Origin: Acanthamoeba castellanii str. Neff
Taxonomy: Eukaryota > Discosea > Longamoebia > Acanthamoebidae
Assembly (NCBI RefSeq): GCF_000313135.1
Contig: NW_004457300.1
Span: 1 to 64,000, forward strand
DNA: 64,000 nt
Direction: 5' to 3'
Under the pieces are notes generated by a model. The model saw nothing but the letters and a program-made list of their open reading frames with translations. It was not told the DNA's origin and made no database searches. Within the stretch, counting starts at the first letter, position 1; each line of letters starts with the position of its first letter. Below, piece after piece: positions 29,662-41,063 of this stretch. Both the position numbers and the translations under genes were made by a program.

Positions 29662-31114
29662 ATGAGGTCTCGCATACTGGGAGAATCCCTCTCCACGCCT
29701 CATTATGGCGAGCGTGGCAATTTTCACGAGCAAGAAGGCGACCGTGCCGTCTCTGCGCCCGACGCGCTCACGGCTCTCATGATGACAGATGACCAATATC
29801 AGACGGCACCGGCAGCAGCAGCGCCCCAGCGCCAGGTGTATTCACAGAGGACAACGCGCGTCACGGTCATGCGCACGCCCGAACAGTGGTGGACGAGTAT
29901 TGCCAACAGCACTGCTCTCTGGATCTTCGATGGCTATCGCAACATGCTGGACGTGTATGCAAATGCCCTCTTGGCCACGGACGTGCCTTTTGTAAATGCC
30001 AACAACGTGTGGCCTGTCGATGGCGACGCGGCGCTCTCGCGATCCACCGCCCGTGCGGATGTGGCATCCCTCTTGTCAGAGGTGATCACCGACGATCGCG
30101 GCGACATCACATCCATAGACAGGGATTGCAGTAATGCGGGACAGGAAGCGGCGGAATTGAAATACACGATGGATGATCTGCTCAAGGGCCTTGATCCGGG
30201 TTATTGGAATCAGGCCATCAAGACCACAGTGGCGGGTCTCATAATCAGTCGCTCGCGCCACGCGGAATCCCTTCGCGCAGTGGGCAAGCAGAGGGTAGAC
30301 ACTGATTGCGCCGTGCTTTTGGATCTTGCCCAGAATGCGTCCCTCGTTGCCACGGCGTCGAGTGATCAAATGGAGTCCATATGCAGGTCGGCTGCGCGTC
30401 TCTATCATGAGGTCAATGTTCACTGGGGTGGCGAAGAGAGACAAATTTCCGATCAGGACAAGGACTATATACACGCGGTGGCCAAAAGTCAACTCAGAAG
30501 AGTGGTCGTGGAGGACGTGGACGATGACGACGAAGTGTTGTCTTCGCGTGTTGTCACCACCGCCGGAGACGATGGGGCGGTGCAGATGGCCCTGCGATTG
30601 ACAGAGCGCACGAATGACATGCTGGACTATGATGCACTGTGGAAGATGCTCGTCGGCAGGGATCGAAATGATCCTCTGAGAGCGGCCGTCGCGAGGGCAC
30701 GAAAGAACGCCAAGGAAGTGTACCGCCAGCGCACCGAAGCCATGGTGGTGCTGGAAGAAGAACTCAAAAAAGACATTGAGAGAATCAAGAACAGCAGCGC
30801 CAAGTCATTCCGGCGTCTGTGGGACGAAGCCAGGGGCAAGTTGGACGCCGAAGAACGCCACACGACATCCAGCATGATGTCGCGATCGCCGCCTCCTGGG
30901 CGAGGAAAAGGGCGGCCAAGAAAAACTGGACAACATCCGCAGCGGCGCGGCGGCAGACGGCGACCACAGGGCGAGCGCGGCGGCGGAAGAGGCGGCCGCC
31001 CTGTGCGTGCAGTGGTCCCACAAGATTGACACCGTCGCCAACTGCGAGTTGTGGGCCTTTGCAGCCAAGGCGGCCATCGACTTGTGGAGGAAATTTTATA
31101 GTAGACGCATTTGA
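29662..31114 (+). CDS. Hypothetical virion-type protein of about 480 aa, C-terminus frameshifted twice
   Basis: ATG 29662 follows TCTGACGCCAAATT (29631), a variant of the promoter palindrome. An intact frame of about 405 codons is acidic, helical and Trp-containing, with a coiled-coil-like EEELKKDIERIKN. Then coding sense moves frame at about 30880 and again at about 30915, and the tail EKLDNIRSGAADG...ELWAFAAKAAIDLW ends at TGA 31112-31114. Reading straight on instead gives an Arg/Gly-rich tail ending at 31029 that looks like a shadow. Function unknown. Confidence 0.55.
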
Positions 31115-31142
31115 ATAATTCCCTCTCATACTGACAAAAAGG

Positions 31143-31889
31143 ATGTCGTCCACCGCCGCCACCGCAGCATCCCTCGCCGAGCAGATCACCAACGCCATCA
31201 GCAAGGCGTCCGAACCTGTGACGGCACCCGTGAAGCCGGCTCCTTTTGTTGCGTCTGCTCCCACTCCCGTGCCAGTCGTCTCCGCGGTCGTCGATGATAT
31301 TCCCGCGCCCACTCAGAATTTTGCTGCCGCTCCTTCTGTTGCTGTCTCTACGGCGGGTGCGGCCACGACTGCCCAAGTGCCATCCCCGTCGCCTGCTCCC
31401 GTTCCCGCTGCTGCGCCTGCCCAAGTGCAACCAGCAGACACTGCTTCCGCAATCAACAACACGGCAGCAATGGTGCCTGTGGCGAGCACCAAGACTGCCA
31501 AGAAAAAGAAGATCAGTCCTGTGACCATTCTTGCGTGCGTGCTGATAGGCATCTTTGTGGTAGGCGTCTTCACAGCAATGATCTTCCGTATGAAGAAGAA
31601 GAAGCAAGTTATGAAGGCATCCGGACAGATGAACACAAAGAATACAGAGTCGTCGCCCCTCATCTACGGACCAGACCCCAAGACACTGAAGCAGCAACAA
31701 AAGTCTGCCGCACAGACGGCACCACACACCGGTCCCTCCAAGAAGCAGCTGGACCAACTTGCCCAAGAGGCACAGGAGCGTGCCAAGGCAATCAAGAAGC
31801 CGCAGGTGGTCGCAGAGGCGGACGAAGAGGGCGAGGGCGGCAATGGAAATGTCGCGCCCGTTGAAGGCGTCGAACAGAATGCGTGCTAA
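31143..31889 (+). CDS. Ala/Pro-rich single-pass membrane protein, 248 aa
   Basis: ATG 31143, intact to TAA. Residues 1-120 are Ala/Pro/Val-rich. A Lys cluster (KKKK) is followed by one membrane span (ISPVTILACVLIGIFVVGVF, about residues 127-150). Then RMKKKK and a hydrophilic tail with a Gln/Lys/Ala helix follow. There is no signal peptide, so it is probably tail-anchored or type III. Typical of a virion membrane protein. Confidence 0.65.
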   Translation: MSSTAATAASLAEQITNAISKASEPVTAPVKPAPFVASAPTPVPVVSAVVDDIPAPTQNFAAAPSVAVSTAGAATTAQVPSPSPAPVPAAAPAQVQPADTASAINNTAAMVPVASTKTAKKKKISPVTILACVLIGIFVVGVFTAMIFRMKKKKQVMKASGQMNTKNTESSPLIYGPDPKTLKQQQKSAAQTAPHTGPSKKQLDQLAQEAQERAKAIKKPQVVAEADEEGEGGNGNVAPVEGVEQNAC

Positions 31890-31925
31890 ATAAATTTTTG
31901 CGCCTTCTATTTACCAACAAAGTAA

Positions 31926-32558
31926 ATGGAGACACCGCCTCCTCACGCTGCGTCCCAGCCATCCCGTGGTCTGCCCGAGGGGTTGCTCAAATTAAATGAC
32001 AGGCGCGTGGCCCTGCTGAAGCGGCTCAATGACATGCTGGAGTTGCGCGACATTGTCATCGCCCGTCTGGATGGAGTGAGATTCGACGTGCAGGACTTGG
32101 ACAACGTGCAGGACGCCGTCAACCGTGTGAGGGACGATCTCGTCGTCGTGTGCACTGAATACGACAAGCGAGAATCCATCTACACGCAGGATTATCTCAC
32201 AATGTGCGAAGGACTCGCGGACCGCAAGCATATCCTGGCTGAATTCGACCAACGCACGCAGGCCATTTCCAATGACCTCAAATTGGCCCGATTTATCGTC
32301 ACCAAGCAGCGCACCATTGAAGCGCTCAGCGAGCAACTGAGAGAGCAGATCGAGTCGGATTTCAAGTACAAGGAATTCGCGCCTGGCATACCCACGCCGC
32401 CGGCTGCGGCCGCCCAGTACCACTACCAGCAGCACCAGCAACCCCTTGAACCTGCAAATTCGATGCCTGCTGCGTTCATGCCCGTGGGCACGTCAGCGCC
32501 AACGCCGATTCACGAGGTCCAAGAGTATGATCCCGCCATTGACATGGCGCAGCCATAG
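31926..32558 (+). CDS. Coiled-coil protein, 210 aa
   Basis: ATG 31926 follows an AT-rich spacer of 37 bases after the previous stop. Residues 15-150 are a continuous helix/coiled coil (ALLKRLNDMLELRDI, QTRTIEALSEQLRE). The tail is Pro/Gln-rich. Adjacent to three membrane or structural candidates on the same strand. Function unknown. Confidence 0.65.
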   Translation: METPPPHAASQPSRGLPEGLLKLNDRRVALLKRLNDMLELRDIVIARLDGVRFDVQDLDNVQDAVNRVRDDLVVVCTEYDKRESIYTQDYLTMCEGLADRKHILAEFDQRTQAISNDLKLARFIVTKQRTIEALSEQLREQIESDFKYKEFAPGIPTPPAAAAQYHYQQHQQPLEPANSMPAAFMPVGTSAPTPIHEVQEYDPAIDMAQP

Positions 32559-32670
32559 GAAGCGGCGATTTTCATATGAATAAAAAAATAATCTATCCGA
32601 TCGACGAGGCCTTTAGGTGTGAGGGTCGTAGGAAAAGAGAGAGACACATTCGGCTCGCACCACGAAAAAT

Positions 32671-32930
32671 ATGTCTTCCAGTATGGCTTACATGCAGTCG
32701 CCCAGCGTTGACCACAAATTTGCCTTTGCTGGCTTTTCGTGGAAGATGGCCGCGGCCACCATCGCCGAGGCAATCATACTGGTGATCATCGCTGTCATCT
32801 ACGTTGCCATCATGGGCGTCGTCACCATGTTCCTGTTAACGCGCTCGCATCCCAGCTGTGGCCCGGTCATTCCATCGGCTTCTGGCTCGGTGTATGTCTC
32901 TACCTGTTTGCTCGCATCCTGTTTTCGTAA
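32671..32930 (+). CDS. Two-span small membrane protein, frameshifted
   Basis: ATG 32671. The first span lies at about residues 30-55 (AEAIILVIIAVIYVAIMG). Near 32840 coding sense moves frame, giving the second span (SIGFWLGVCLYLFARILFS) and TAA. Read literally the ORF lacks the second span and ends in unrelated sequence. A two-span protein of about 86 residues fits small virion membrane proteins. One missing base explains the change. Confidence 0.55.
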
Positions 32931-33041
32931 ACCAGCGATTGTCGCAGCAAGAAATAAACCGTCCTATGATGACGAGAGAAATTGCCCCCTCTTTTCTGTT
33001 GTCTGCGTCTCACAATCCCCCTCAAAAAAAAGAGAATCGCC

Positions 33042-34154
33042 ATGAAGCGCAAGGCCGACGAGTCATCCGGTGGCGCCGACATTGCGGCGTGCTTTGGAGC
33101 AAAGCCGATCCCACCCAATTCAAAACTGGCATCCGTGGTCAAGTGCAATGTTCGCGCCATGTGGGACCTGCGCAATTCTTCCGCCGTCGAATACAATCCG
33201 GCACCCAATCCGGTGTCTCTCTCTTTAGAGTCTTTGGCCACCATCACACCCGACGAGTACGTGGTGGCAGAAAAGACCGATGGCACGCGTTATAGTCTTG
33301 TCCTGTGCACCGATCCACATGACAACGAAAAGCCGGTGGCCGTCCTGATGGACAGGGCCTGTAACAAGTGGACCGTGCCCATCAGGGCGCCACGATATCT
33401 CTTTGTCGAGTGTTCCCTTTTCGACGGTGAGATGGTGCGACGCGTCTCCCAACCCGACAAGTGGGACTATTACGTCTTTGACGCCGTCTATGTCGGAGGC
33501 AGGCCGCAGAGGAATGTGCCCTACAACGACCGCAAGGATCTCATTCATAGATTTTTTCCGCAACACGTGTCTTCACACCACCCCAATCTTACCAGCCAAC
33601 GCGACCTGTTACGCAGGTCGACTCGCTGTGGACCATCATTCCCAGTCTTGATCATGCGTCCGACGGACTCGTGTTTACACCCCTCTCGGACCGCATATCC
33701 AACAACACCAATTGGAGACAATTCAAATGGAAGTCACGGCATACCATCGATCTCACTCTGCGCATGAAATCCGTAAAGGACGGCGTGCAAAAGGGCCTAT
33801 ATTACGTCGAGGCGCTCTATCCCGAAAAACCCGTGTACAAAAATGTATTTAGCGGTGTTCAGTACGATGGTCGTGTGGTCACATTCGGACTCAGGTCCAC
33901 GCCCATTGTCAAGCAACTCGAACAAGAGGCCGTTGAAAAAGGAGAATCGTCAGCCATCGTGGAATGCAAGGGCAGATTCACATCGGACGATTACTCTAGA
34001 GACTCTGCTCAACATCGAAGAGAACATTACCATTGATGTGCTGGTTGACGTGCTGGTGAGAGGTGAACCTGCGCCAGCACCACGCCCAAGCAAGACCATC
34101 CAAAATGTCCTAGAGTCAACACAAGTCAAGGGATTTAGCACTGACGAGTTGTAG
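33042..34154 (+). CDS. mRNA capping enzyme (guanylyltransferase), frameshifted twice
   Basis: ATG 33042. Motif I is EKTDGTRY with Lys78 as the GMP-accepting residue (KxDG). Motif III is in LFDGEMVR. After a frame change between 33565 and 33610, motif IV is DGLVFTP and motif V contains KWKSRHTIDL. A second change at about 33995 restores the first frame and gives the acidic tail. Total is about 370 residues, the normal size for a stand-alone guanylyltransferase. The 29 bases 33567-33595 run from GT to AG and their removal would restore the frame, which is unusually short for an intron. It is expected to transfer GMP to viral mRNA 5' ends. Confidence 0.82.
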
Positions 34155-34305
34155 GGGCAACAATAATACCGTAATACCATTTATTCGTAAAGCATTTTTG
34201 CGTAATCGCACACAGTAGACGTATAGAATAGAGCAAAAGGGGTCTCAGGACACTTTGCCCCAAGTGCGGGGCACTGTCGTCCTGCGGACCCTGTTGTCAT
34301 TAAAG
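34155..34305. other. Intergenic space between convergent genes
   Basis: An AT-rich stretch holding the ends of two convergent genes. Nothing else is seen. Confidence 0.5.
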
Positions 34306-34548
34306 TCAATTGCATTCACTGTCGCTGTCAGGTTCTCTGAGGGCAGAGCAATCCGGGCAATCACACTCGTCATCAGAGCGGTCAATGTCGGTGGTCGACA
34401 TGCCGTGCGACTTCAACACATCTATCAAGAGGTCCCTTGCATAGTCCAAATCAATTACGGGTCGGCCGTGCTCGTCTTTAAAATGGCCCGATAGGAGCCG
34501 GTAGGCCTTGAGGACGCTTTTGATGTGATAGGGAGCAATGGTCGTCAT
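34306..34548 (-). CDS. Small acidic-tailed protein, 80 aa
   Basis: ATG 34548 (MTTIAPYHIKSVLK); an ATG at 34620 would overlap the upstream gene. The C-terminus is acidic with CDCPDCSAL, a possible zinc pair, ending DSDSEC. No family recognised. Confidence 0.45.
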   Translation of the reverse strand: MTTIAPYHIKSVLKAYRLLSGHFKDEHGRPVIDLDYARDLLIDVLKSHGMSTTDIDRSDDECDCPDCSALREPDSDSECN

Positions 34549-34570
34549 TGTCGCGGCCCACCGTCGTTCT

Positions 34571-35476
34571 TCAATTGATAATTTTGTAATTTGCAAGTGC
34601 ATCTGCGTTGTCAAGTGCATTCTCCATGCACTCGATTGTTTGATTCACATAACCCAGCACTTTGAGAGCGCGATTGCGCACGTTCTCCTGGTGTGCACGA
34701 TCAAACAGGGGCACGAGTTCATCGATGGCCCCCTTCAAATCATCCAGTGTACGACGCGACGACACCGGACCGCGCAAGATTTGCTTGTAAAGATAGACGG
34801 GCAATTGATCGACAAAGAATTCGCTGGATGCAATGTCATCCGCCGTGCTGGACGCGAGCACAAGCGAGCGGGAGAGAGCATCCATGACATGTGCGGGGGA
34901 CGTCGCCGTGAACGGGAAAAGGGTGTTAACGCCATGCTTGGCCAATTCCAACACGACGTGGTACCGATCCACGATTTCACCGCTGGTTCGGCTGATCCAT
35001 CGGTCCATGCCGTGGTGGTCGTATATCGTGCCGTTGACTATGCCAATGAATGCTCCATCGATACCAGGATTGCTCTTTTCGAGTCCGTATTGATCATACA
35101 GACGCGCCATGATATTTTCGACAATGTAGGCGGTGCCTGACATTAGGCGCATACGAAGATCGGAATAGACAAGAGGATCTTCCTTTATCTGGTACAACCA
35201 GTGATGCGCCTGGTGCTTTACGTACGCGCCCAGGTCCTTGTCTACGCCGCTGTTGTGGTGTTCTCCCCATTTTTGCAGTTGCTCGCCCAATCGCGATGCC
35301 ATCATCATGTTCGCCCCGGTGGCAGAACAGATGGCTTCCCCAAAAAAGTCAACCAGTTCTTGCCGTGCCATGTCCCGTTCGTCCTCGCTCTTTGCGTGGC
35401 CTCCAAAGACGGCGGCCAATTTGTCGGCTTTGTTCATGTCCATCATCTTTCCTTTATATTGACCACAGATGCCCAT
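34571..35476 (-). CDS. Alpha-helical hypothetical protein, about 300 aa
   Basis: Two starts are possible: ATG 35476 (MGICGQYKGK) or ATG 35446 (MMDMNKADKL). The second fits better because CAATATAAAGG lies just before it. The protein is all-helical, with short Trp/His-containing segments (HQAHHWLYQIK). No domain recognised. Intact. Confidence 0.6.
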   Translation of the reverse strand: MGICGQYKGKMMDMNKADKLAAVFGGHAKSEDERDMARQELVDFFGEAICSATGANMMMASRLGEQLQKWGEHHNSGVDKDLGAYVKHQAHHWLYQIKEDPLVYSDLRMRLMSGTAYIVENIMARLYDQYGLEKSNPGIDGAFIGIVNGTIYDHHGMDRWISRTSGEIVDRYHVVLELAKHGVNTLFPFTATSPAHVMDALSRSLVLASSTADDIASSEFFVDQLPVYLYKQILRGPVSSRRTLDDLKGAIDELVPLFDRAHQENVRNRALKVLGYVNQTIECMENALDNADALANYKIIN

Positions 35477-35605
35477 TGTTGGCTCTGTACATGTGCCGTT
35501 CCCTTGTCATTATTTGCACGTCCGTGCTTTGGCCCAAACCCGGTGCGTGCACCGGCCGACAGGATACTTTGTGATTGCGTGGCGCCATTTGTGCATCACG
35601 CAATC

Positions 35606-36217
35606 ATGGCCACAAGCGATGTCCCTGCACACAGCAAAGAATTTACCCCCGAGACTGTCAAATATCTCGTCGAGGACATGGGTGTGCTCGAATTTATTAA
35701 TATGATGCGCGCCGAACTCGGGGGCATTACACGCACTGGATTTTGGGTATTTCCGCACGCATGCAACACGCGGATTCTGGATCCCATCGAGTGGTATGAC
35801 CACTGGTACAAGACTTTTACGGACCCTGATATGTCCCAGCGGCTGGTGTCGGCCATTGCCATACGTGATGGCGCGTGGATTGCGGATTTGAGCGAACGCG
35901 ATGCCCGATACCTTTTGGAAGAATTGGACGTGTCTCCCGCAACACGATACGTGGCCGAGAATCACGACACGTACGGGGTGGCAATCCTCTGTGATCTTCT
36001 TTCGGCAAACCGCAGCCGCGTCATATTCCAGGTCTTGCGCAACATCAAGTGCTTTGGATACATTGACGGCTTGGACAATCAAAAAACCCTGCATTTCTTC
36101 GAGTATTTGGATTTATATTGCGATGACCTGATTGATGATTTCGGGCCGAGACACTGCTGGGATGGTGACCTAGTGGTTGCCCACAACAAAATTCTGTCTT
36201 TCCTTGCGACGCAATGA
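35606..36217 (+). CDS. Hypothetical protein, 203 aa
   Basis: ATG 35606, near a GGCGCCAT element at 35581. An intact, mildly acidic alpha/beta protein with several Trp (GFWVFPHAC, EWYDHWYK) and a helical C-terminal half. No family recognised. It is convergent with the 36268 gene. Confidence 0.6.
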   Translation: MATSDVPAHSKEFTPETVKYLVEDMGVLEFINMMRAELGGITRTGFWVFPHACNTRILDPIEWYDHWYKTFTDPDMSQRLVSAIAIRDGAWIADLSERDARYLLEELDVSPATRYVAENHDTYGVAILCDLLSANRSRVIFQVLRNIKCFGYIDGLDNQKTLHFFEYLDLYCDDLIDDFGPRHCWDGDLVVAHNKILSFLATQ

Positions 36218-36267
36218 GATTTTTCATTATAAATCAGTGTCGTTGCGCTCACGCACACAAGCGTGCA

Positions 36268-37440
36268 TCATGCAGTGGGTGCAGTGTTTTCGATATGATC
36301 CAAAATCTTGATCAGTGCGTTCTTGTACGGTCCCATATGCGCGCACGTAGGACTGGCAGTCACCATCTTTCTGAGTTGCTTGAGGTGCTTCTCCTCCATC
36401 GAAAAGACGCGCAAGACCTTAAAAGCGTGCTGTGCGACGACGTCTTTGATGTCCAGTTCGAGCGTCTCCTTCTCCTGTCCGCCAAAGTCGACAGTCACGC
36501 TGCACTTGACGGGCAACCCCGCAATGTTGGCGACAATGTCCTCGACCAGGAAGCCGATGGAGGCGTCGCCACGACGGTTGTTCACATTCCACATTTTTTC
36601 GGGCAGAAAGTTGATGCGCACGGCGTACTCTGCACCGCCCGCCTTGAGAATCCTCTCCAGGCACTCTCGGACGATGTTATCGGTGATAGTCCCCCACAGG
36701 TGGCGCCCGTTGGAGGTCGCGCCGTCGTCACTTTCAAAGTGCTTGTCGTAGAAATCCAACAGATTCCTCGTAGTGTCGCGGGTCACGATTGTCTCTAGTG
36801 CTTGCAACACGAGCCAGAGCGTGAGCGCCCTGCACGTCGTGCGTGACATGGAAATCTCCTTCTCGGGCACGCGCTTAAAGACGTTGGCAGCGCCGCAGCC
36901 ATAGTAACTCTCCAGGCGAATCGACGCAGTGGCGACGGCAAAGGCGCGTTTGCAATCGCGGGTCTCGATCAACTCTGCCAGGTTGGTAGACTTGAGAATC
37001 TTGTCCAACTCCAGGACGTAAATCTTGTGGTAGTGGCCAACGGGATCAAAGGCCATGAGTTCATCGGTGGGATCCTCCATCTCCACAGTATCCTCGATGG
37101 TGGGACCCTCTCTCCATACAAAGCGCCCCGGAGTCGAGTAGAACCCGCTGTTGATGTAGTAGCGGCACATCATGTCTGTCGAGTAGGGCCCGCAGTCACA
37201 TTCCACCTGGCAGTTGTCATCGTCCCACAAGAGCCACGTCGCGTTGGCCTTTTTACCAAAGAATGACGCAGACTTGAAGCGGTCCTTTGTCTCGGTGACA
37301 TACGAGAGCATAAAGCATTTGGCATCCGACTTTTCCATTCGGTCGGTCACCGCAGTGAGGAGGTCGCAATGATACTGCTCAAAGAGAACCGAGTCCGGCT
37401 CGCAGTCGGTCATGCAGTCATGGGTAAAGAGAGTCAACAT
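36268..37440 (-). CDS. Hypothetical protein, 390 aa
   Basis: ATG 37440, intact. It contains CQVECDCGPYSTDMMCRYY, a Cys cluster at about residues 75-95, and a folded C-terminal half (DFGGQEKETLELDIKD). The sequence is divergent from the RBR-like gene; the shared upstream region carries both promoter elements. Function unknown. Confidence 0.6.
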   Translation of the reverse strand: MLTLFTHDCMTDCEPDSVLFEQYHCDLLTAVTDRMEKSDAKCFMLSYVTETKDRFKSASFFGKKANATWLLWDDDNCQVECDCGPYSTDMMCRYYINSGFYSTPGRFVWREGPTIEDTVEMEDPTDELMAFDPVGHYHKIYVLELDKILKSTNLAELIETRDCKRAFAVATASIRLESYYGCGAANVFKRVPEKEISMSRTTCRALTLWLVLQALETIVTRDTTRNLLDFYDKHFESDDGATSNGRHLWGTITDNIVRECLERILKAGGAEYAVRINFLPEKMWNVNNRRGDASIGFLVEDIVANIAGLPVKCSVTVDFGGQEKETLELDIKDVVAQHAFKVLRVFSMEEKHLKQLRKMVTASPTCAHMGPYKNALIKILDHIENTAPTA

Positions 37441-37545
37441 CGTCGTGTGGTGATGAGAGAATTGGTTGGCGGTGGTGCGAGACTTGAATAAATAGTGAAA
37501 ATCTGAAGCCAGCTGGCCCTGTCCACACAACAAAATTCTGCCAAC

Positions 37546-37575
37546 ATGGCGCCAACTGCTTCTCCGGAAATCTGG
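37546..37575 (+). promoter_or_regulatory. TGGCGCCA and TCCGGAAATCTGGC elements between divergent genes
   Basis: ATGGCGCCAAC (37546) and TCCGGAAATCTGGCACC (37562) stand about 100 bases from both divergent starts (37440 minus, 37663 plus). This is the best candidate for a bidirectional use of the module. Confidence 0.5.
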
Positions 37576-37662
37576 CACCAATACGGCCTTGATATTTTCC
37601 GCGATGCAATACTTGCACCTTGCTTTTTTAATTACACACCCGCCCAACACACGCACACAAAA

Positions 37663-38755
37663 ATGAAGCGCAAGCGAGAAGACGACGACGAGAAAGATGC
37701 CGTTGTGACAACGCAAAAGTCAAGTAAGCGACTCAAGGTGGAACCCAAAAGTGTGCGACCCGAAAAGATAGCAAAATTCCAAGACATCGGCCACTGCAAC
37801 ATCTGCTTCAAAGAGTCGCAGGGTCGCACGTTGGTGACTGGCAAGAATGGCAATGCATTCGTCAGACTGTGCGATGTGTCTAGGGTGGCACCATTTGCAC
37901 TCACCGAAAAGGGCATCGTGATAACAGACATTCTTTACGCCGGCCCCTGCGGAAAGCACCTCATCTGCGGAGACTGCCTCATGCGCGAGGCGGCTATGCC
38001 AACATGGCAGGCAGATCGATGTATATCGTTGGACGGCACATGCGAACCGCGATATCCCAAGACATTGATCAGACGCGTGTACAAGATGGTTGGCATGAAG
38101 CCGCCATCTGCGCACCCACGTAAGGAAAAAAAGCAGCGGTGCCAGCAACCGGGCAAAAATGGACGTGGACACTGCAGTGGGAATATGGAACCCCTGACCG
38201 ACCTCAAGCACAAGCAATGCACCAAGTGCCGCATCGTCACATGCGACCACTGCAACACACCAGTGAGACTCAAGAGAGCCACCAACTCGGCACAGCACGT
38301 CAGTGTGTTTGAGGATTGCCGGGTGTGCTATGTGTCGACCAAGGGTAGACGATATATGGTGCCAGAGGCATTCAATCCCTACTTTGTGCGACGGCCGCAA
38401 GATCCACCGGCATCCCCGCTTGATCCATCCGACCTGTGCCACATGCTCCGCAATCGAGAGTTGACGTTGGACATTGTGGTCGACCAGATGTGGCACATTA
38501 TGAGTGCCGACCGGCTCTTTACGCCGTGCCCGTGCTGTCTGTGGCCCATGCAAAAGACTAGCCAGTGCAGCGAGATGACGCACTGTCGCATCAAGAGATG
38601 CTACGTGTGCGGCATCATGAGCAAAAAGGATGCGTCCTTTATAGGGACAGAGCACTGGGACAGGCACGGCAAAAATGGCTGTACACGATTTCTGTTTTTG
38701 GGCCAGCCGTGCAAGTCGTGGTTTACGCCTTTGTTGCAACCGCGCGAACACCCCA
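37663..38755 (+). CDS. RING/IBR (RBR)-like zinc protein, truncated at its 3' end
   Basis: ATG 37663 (MKRKREDDDEKD, basic N-terminus). Cys/His clusters: CNICFKES, GPCGKHLICGDC, then CTKCRIVTCDHC, CRVCYV, and a RING2-like CPCCLWPMQKTSQC with HCRIKRCYVCG and a final H...C. This resembles an RBR E3 ligase core. At about 38735-38760 the composition changes abruptly and the frame runs on into foreign sequence without a stop, so the natural C-terminus is missing. If functional, it would act on ubiquitin in the host. Confidence 0.65.
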
Positions 38756-39067
38756 CAACACACACCGCAGGCTCCGGCGAATTCCGCTGCGCTGTGTGTT
38801 CGCTCCGAAAGGCCGTTCGCGCTGTATGGCCGGCGCGCGGCGGTGCTGGACTTCAACGGCGACGGCAAGGCCGACCTGCTCCTCTCCGGCCCGCGCGACA
38901 CCACCGCCGCACAACACACACTGACACCCACAACCACCCACGTACGTGTTCTTTCCCTTCAGTGTGTGTTGTCCTGTCGTGTGTCGTGCGTGTAGTGCGT
39001 GTGCGCTGATCAACTCCGACGCGTGGGAGACGTGCAGGCGGGCTCGGTCTCGTTGATTCTCGGCTGA
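38756..39067 (+). pseudogene. FG-GAP/integrin-type repeat fragment with a possible GT-AG intron
   Basis: In the frame after the RBR gene stands ALYGRRAAVLDFNGDGKADLL, a DxNxDG calcium loop as in FG-GAP repeats. A candidate intron runs 38942-38995: GTACGT donor at a codon boundary, TGTAG acceptor, 54 bases. The next exon continues in frame with RVGDVQAGSVSLILG and then TGA. There is no start codon, so it is a fragment. It may be captured host-type DNA, an assembly join, or a viral repeat gene. Confidence 0.5.
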
Positions 39068-39240
39068 CGAGAACGGCAAACCAGGTGGTGAAATCGTGTA
39101 AATTTTGAAGAAAAGAAATCTCCATTGGCAATATCCCGGTGTGATATTTAGTCGACGATTTGAATAAATATCCATAAATAGGATCTAAATTGGCCCCATA
39201 CTTTCCCATAACCAATGTCCCGTGCGGGCCTCCCAATTAA
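39068..39240. other. AT-rich spacer between the two halves
   Basis: A short AT-rich segment with TAAATA repeats and no ORF. It separates the FG-GAP fragment from the GC-richer half. Confidence 0.5.
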
Positions 39241-40484
<1,244 letters not shown>

Positions 40485-41063
40485 GGCGCGGTTCTTGGCG
40501 ATGACAGAGAGACGGTTTCCGAGTTGGTGTGGCAGGTGGACAAACGATCGAGGGCAATACACCGCAGATGCCACAAACTCGCAGTGGGCAATGGCAGAGC
40601 CAAGCAACAAAGGATGCTGAGCCGAGCCGAGCCGATCCGGGAGAGAGAGAGAGAGTCAAAAGGACTTGGCGGCGACCAAGGGACACAGGCAGACTGTGAA
40701 AGGGGGGCGCGCGATCGCCGAGGCGCTGGAAACGCCGACGGGTCCTAACTTGACTTGTGTGGCGTGTGCCTCAAATTTTTGTTTTAAGTCGCGCTGACGA
40801 AAGCCGTCGCCCCACGATGCAAGGCAAACAAAAGCACCAAACAGAAACAGAGGGTTTCCGCAATGACTGTTTGCCACAAACGTCACACACACACACACTC
40901 ATATGCATATTTGCGGTTGGCGCTGGGACGGCGCAGGCAGTTCTCGGCGCGGGTGATACTATTGTGGCAAGCGCTGTCGTCGTTGTTGTTGTTGCTGCTG
41001 CTGCTGCTGCGCCGCTGCTGTTGTTATTGTCGCTGCGGATGCTGCCGGCGTTGACCATCGCCC
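40485..41063. other. Intergenic region
   Basis: Contains a GAGAGAGA run at about 40646 and GTCGTTGTTG-type low complexity. A minus-strand 101-codon ORF (ATG 41076) overlaps the next gene and is not supported. The promoter of the preceding gene presumably lies here. Confidence 0.4.
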
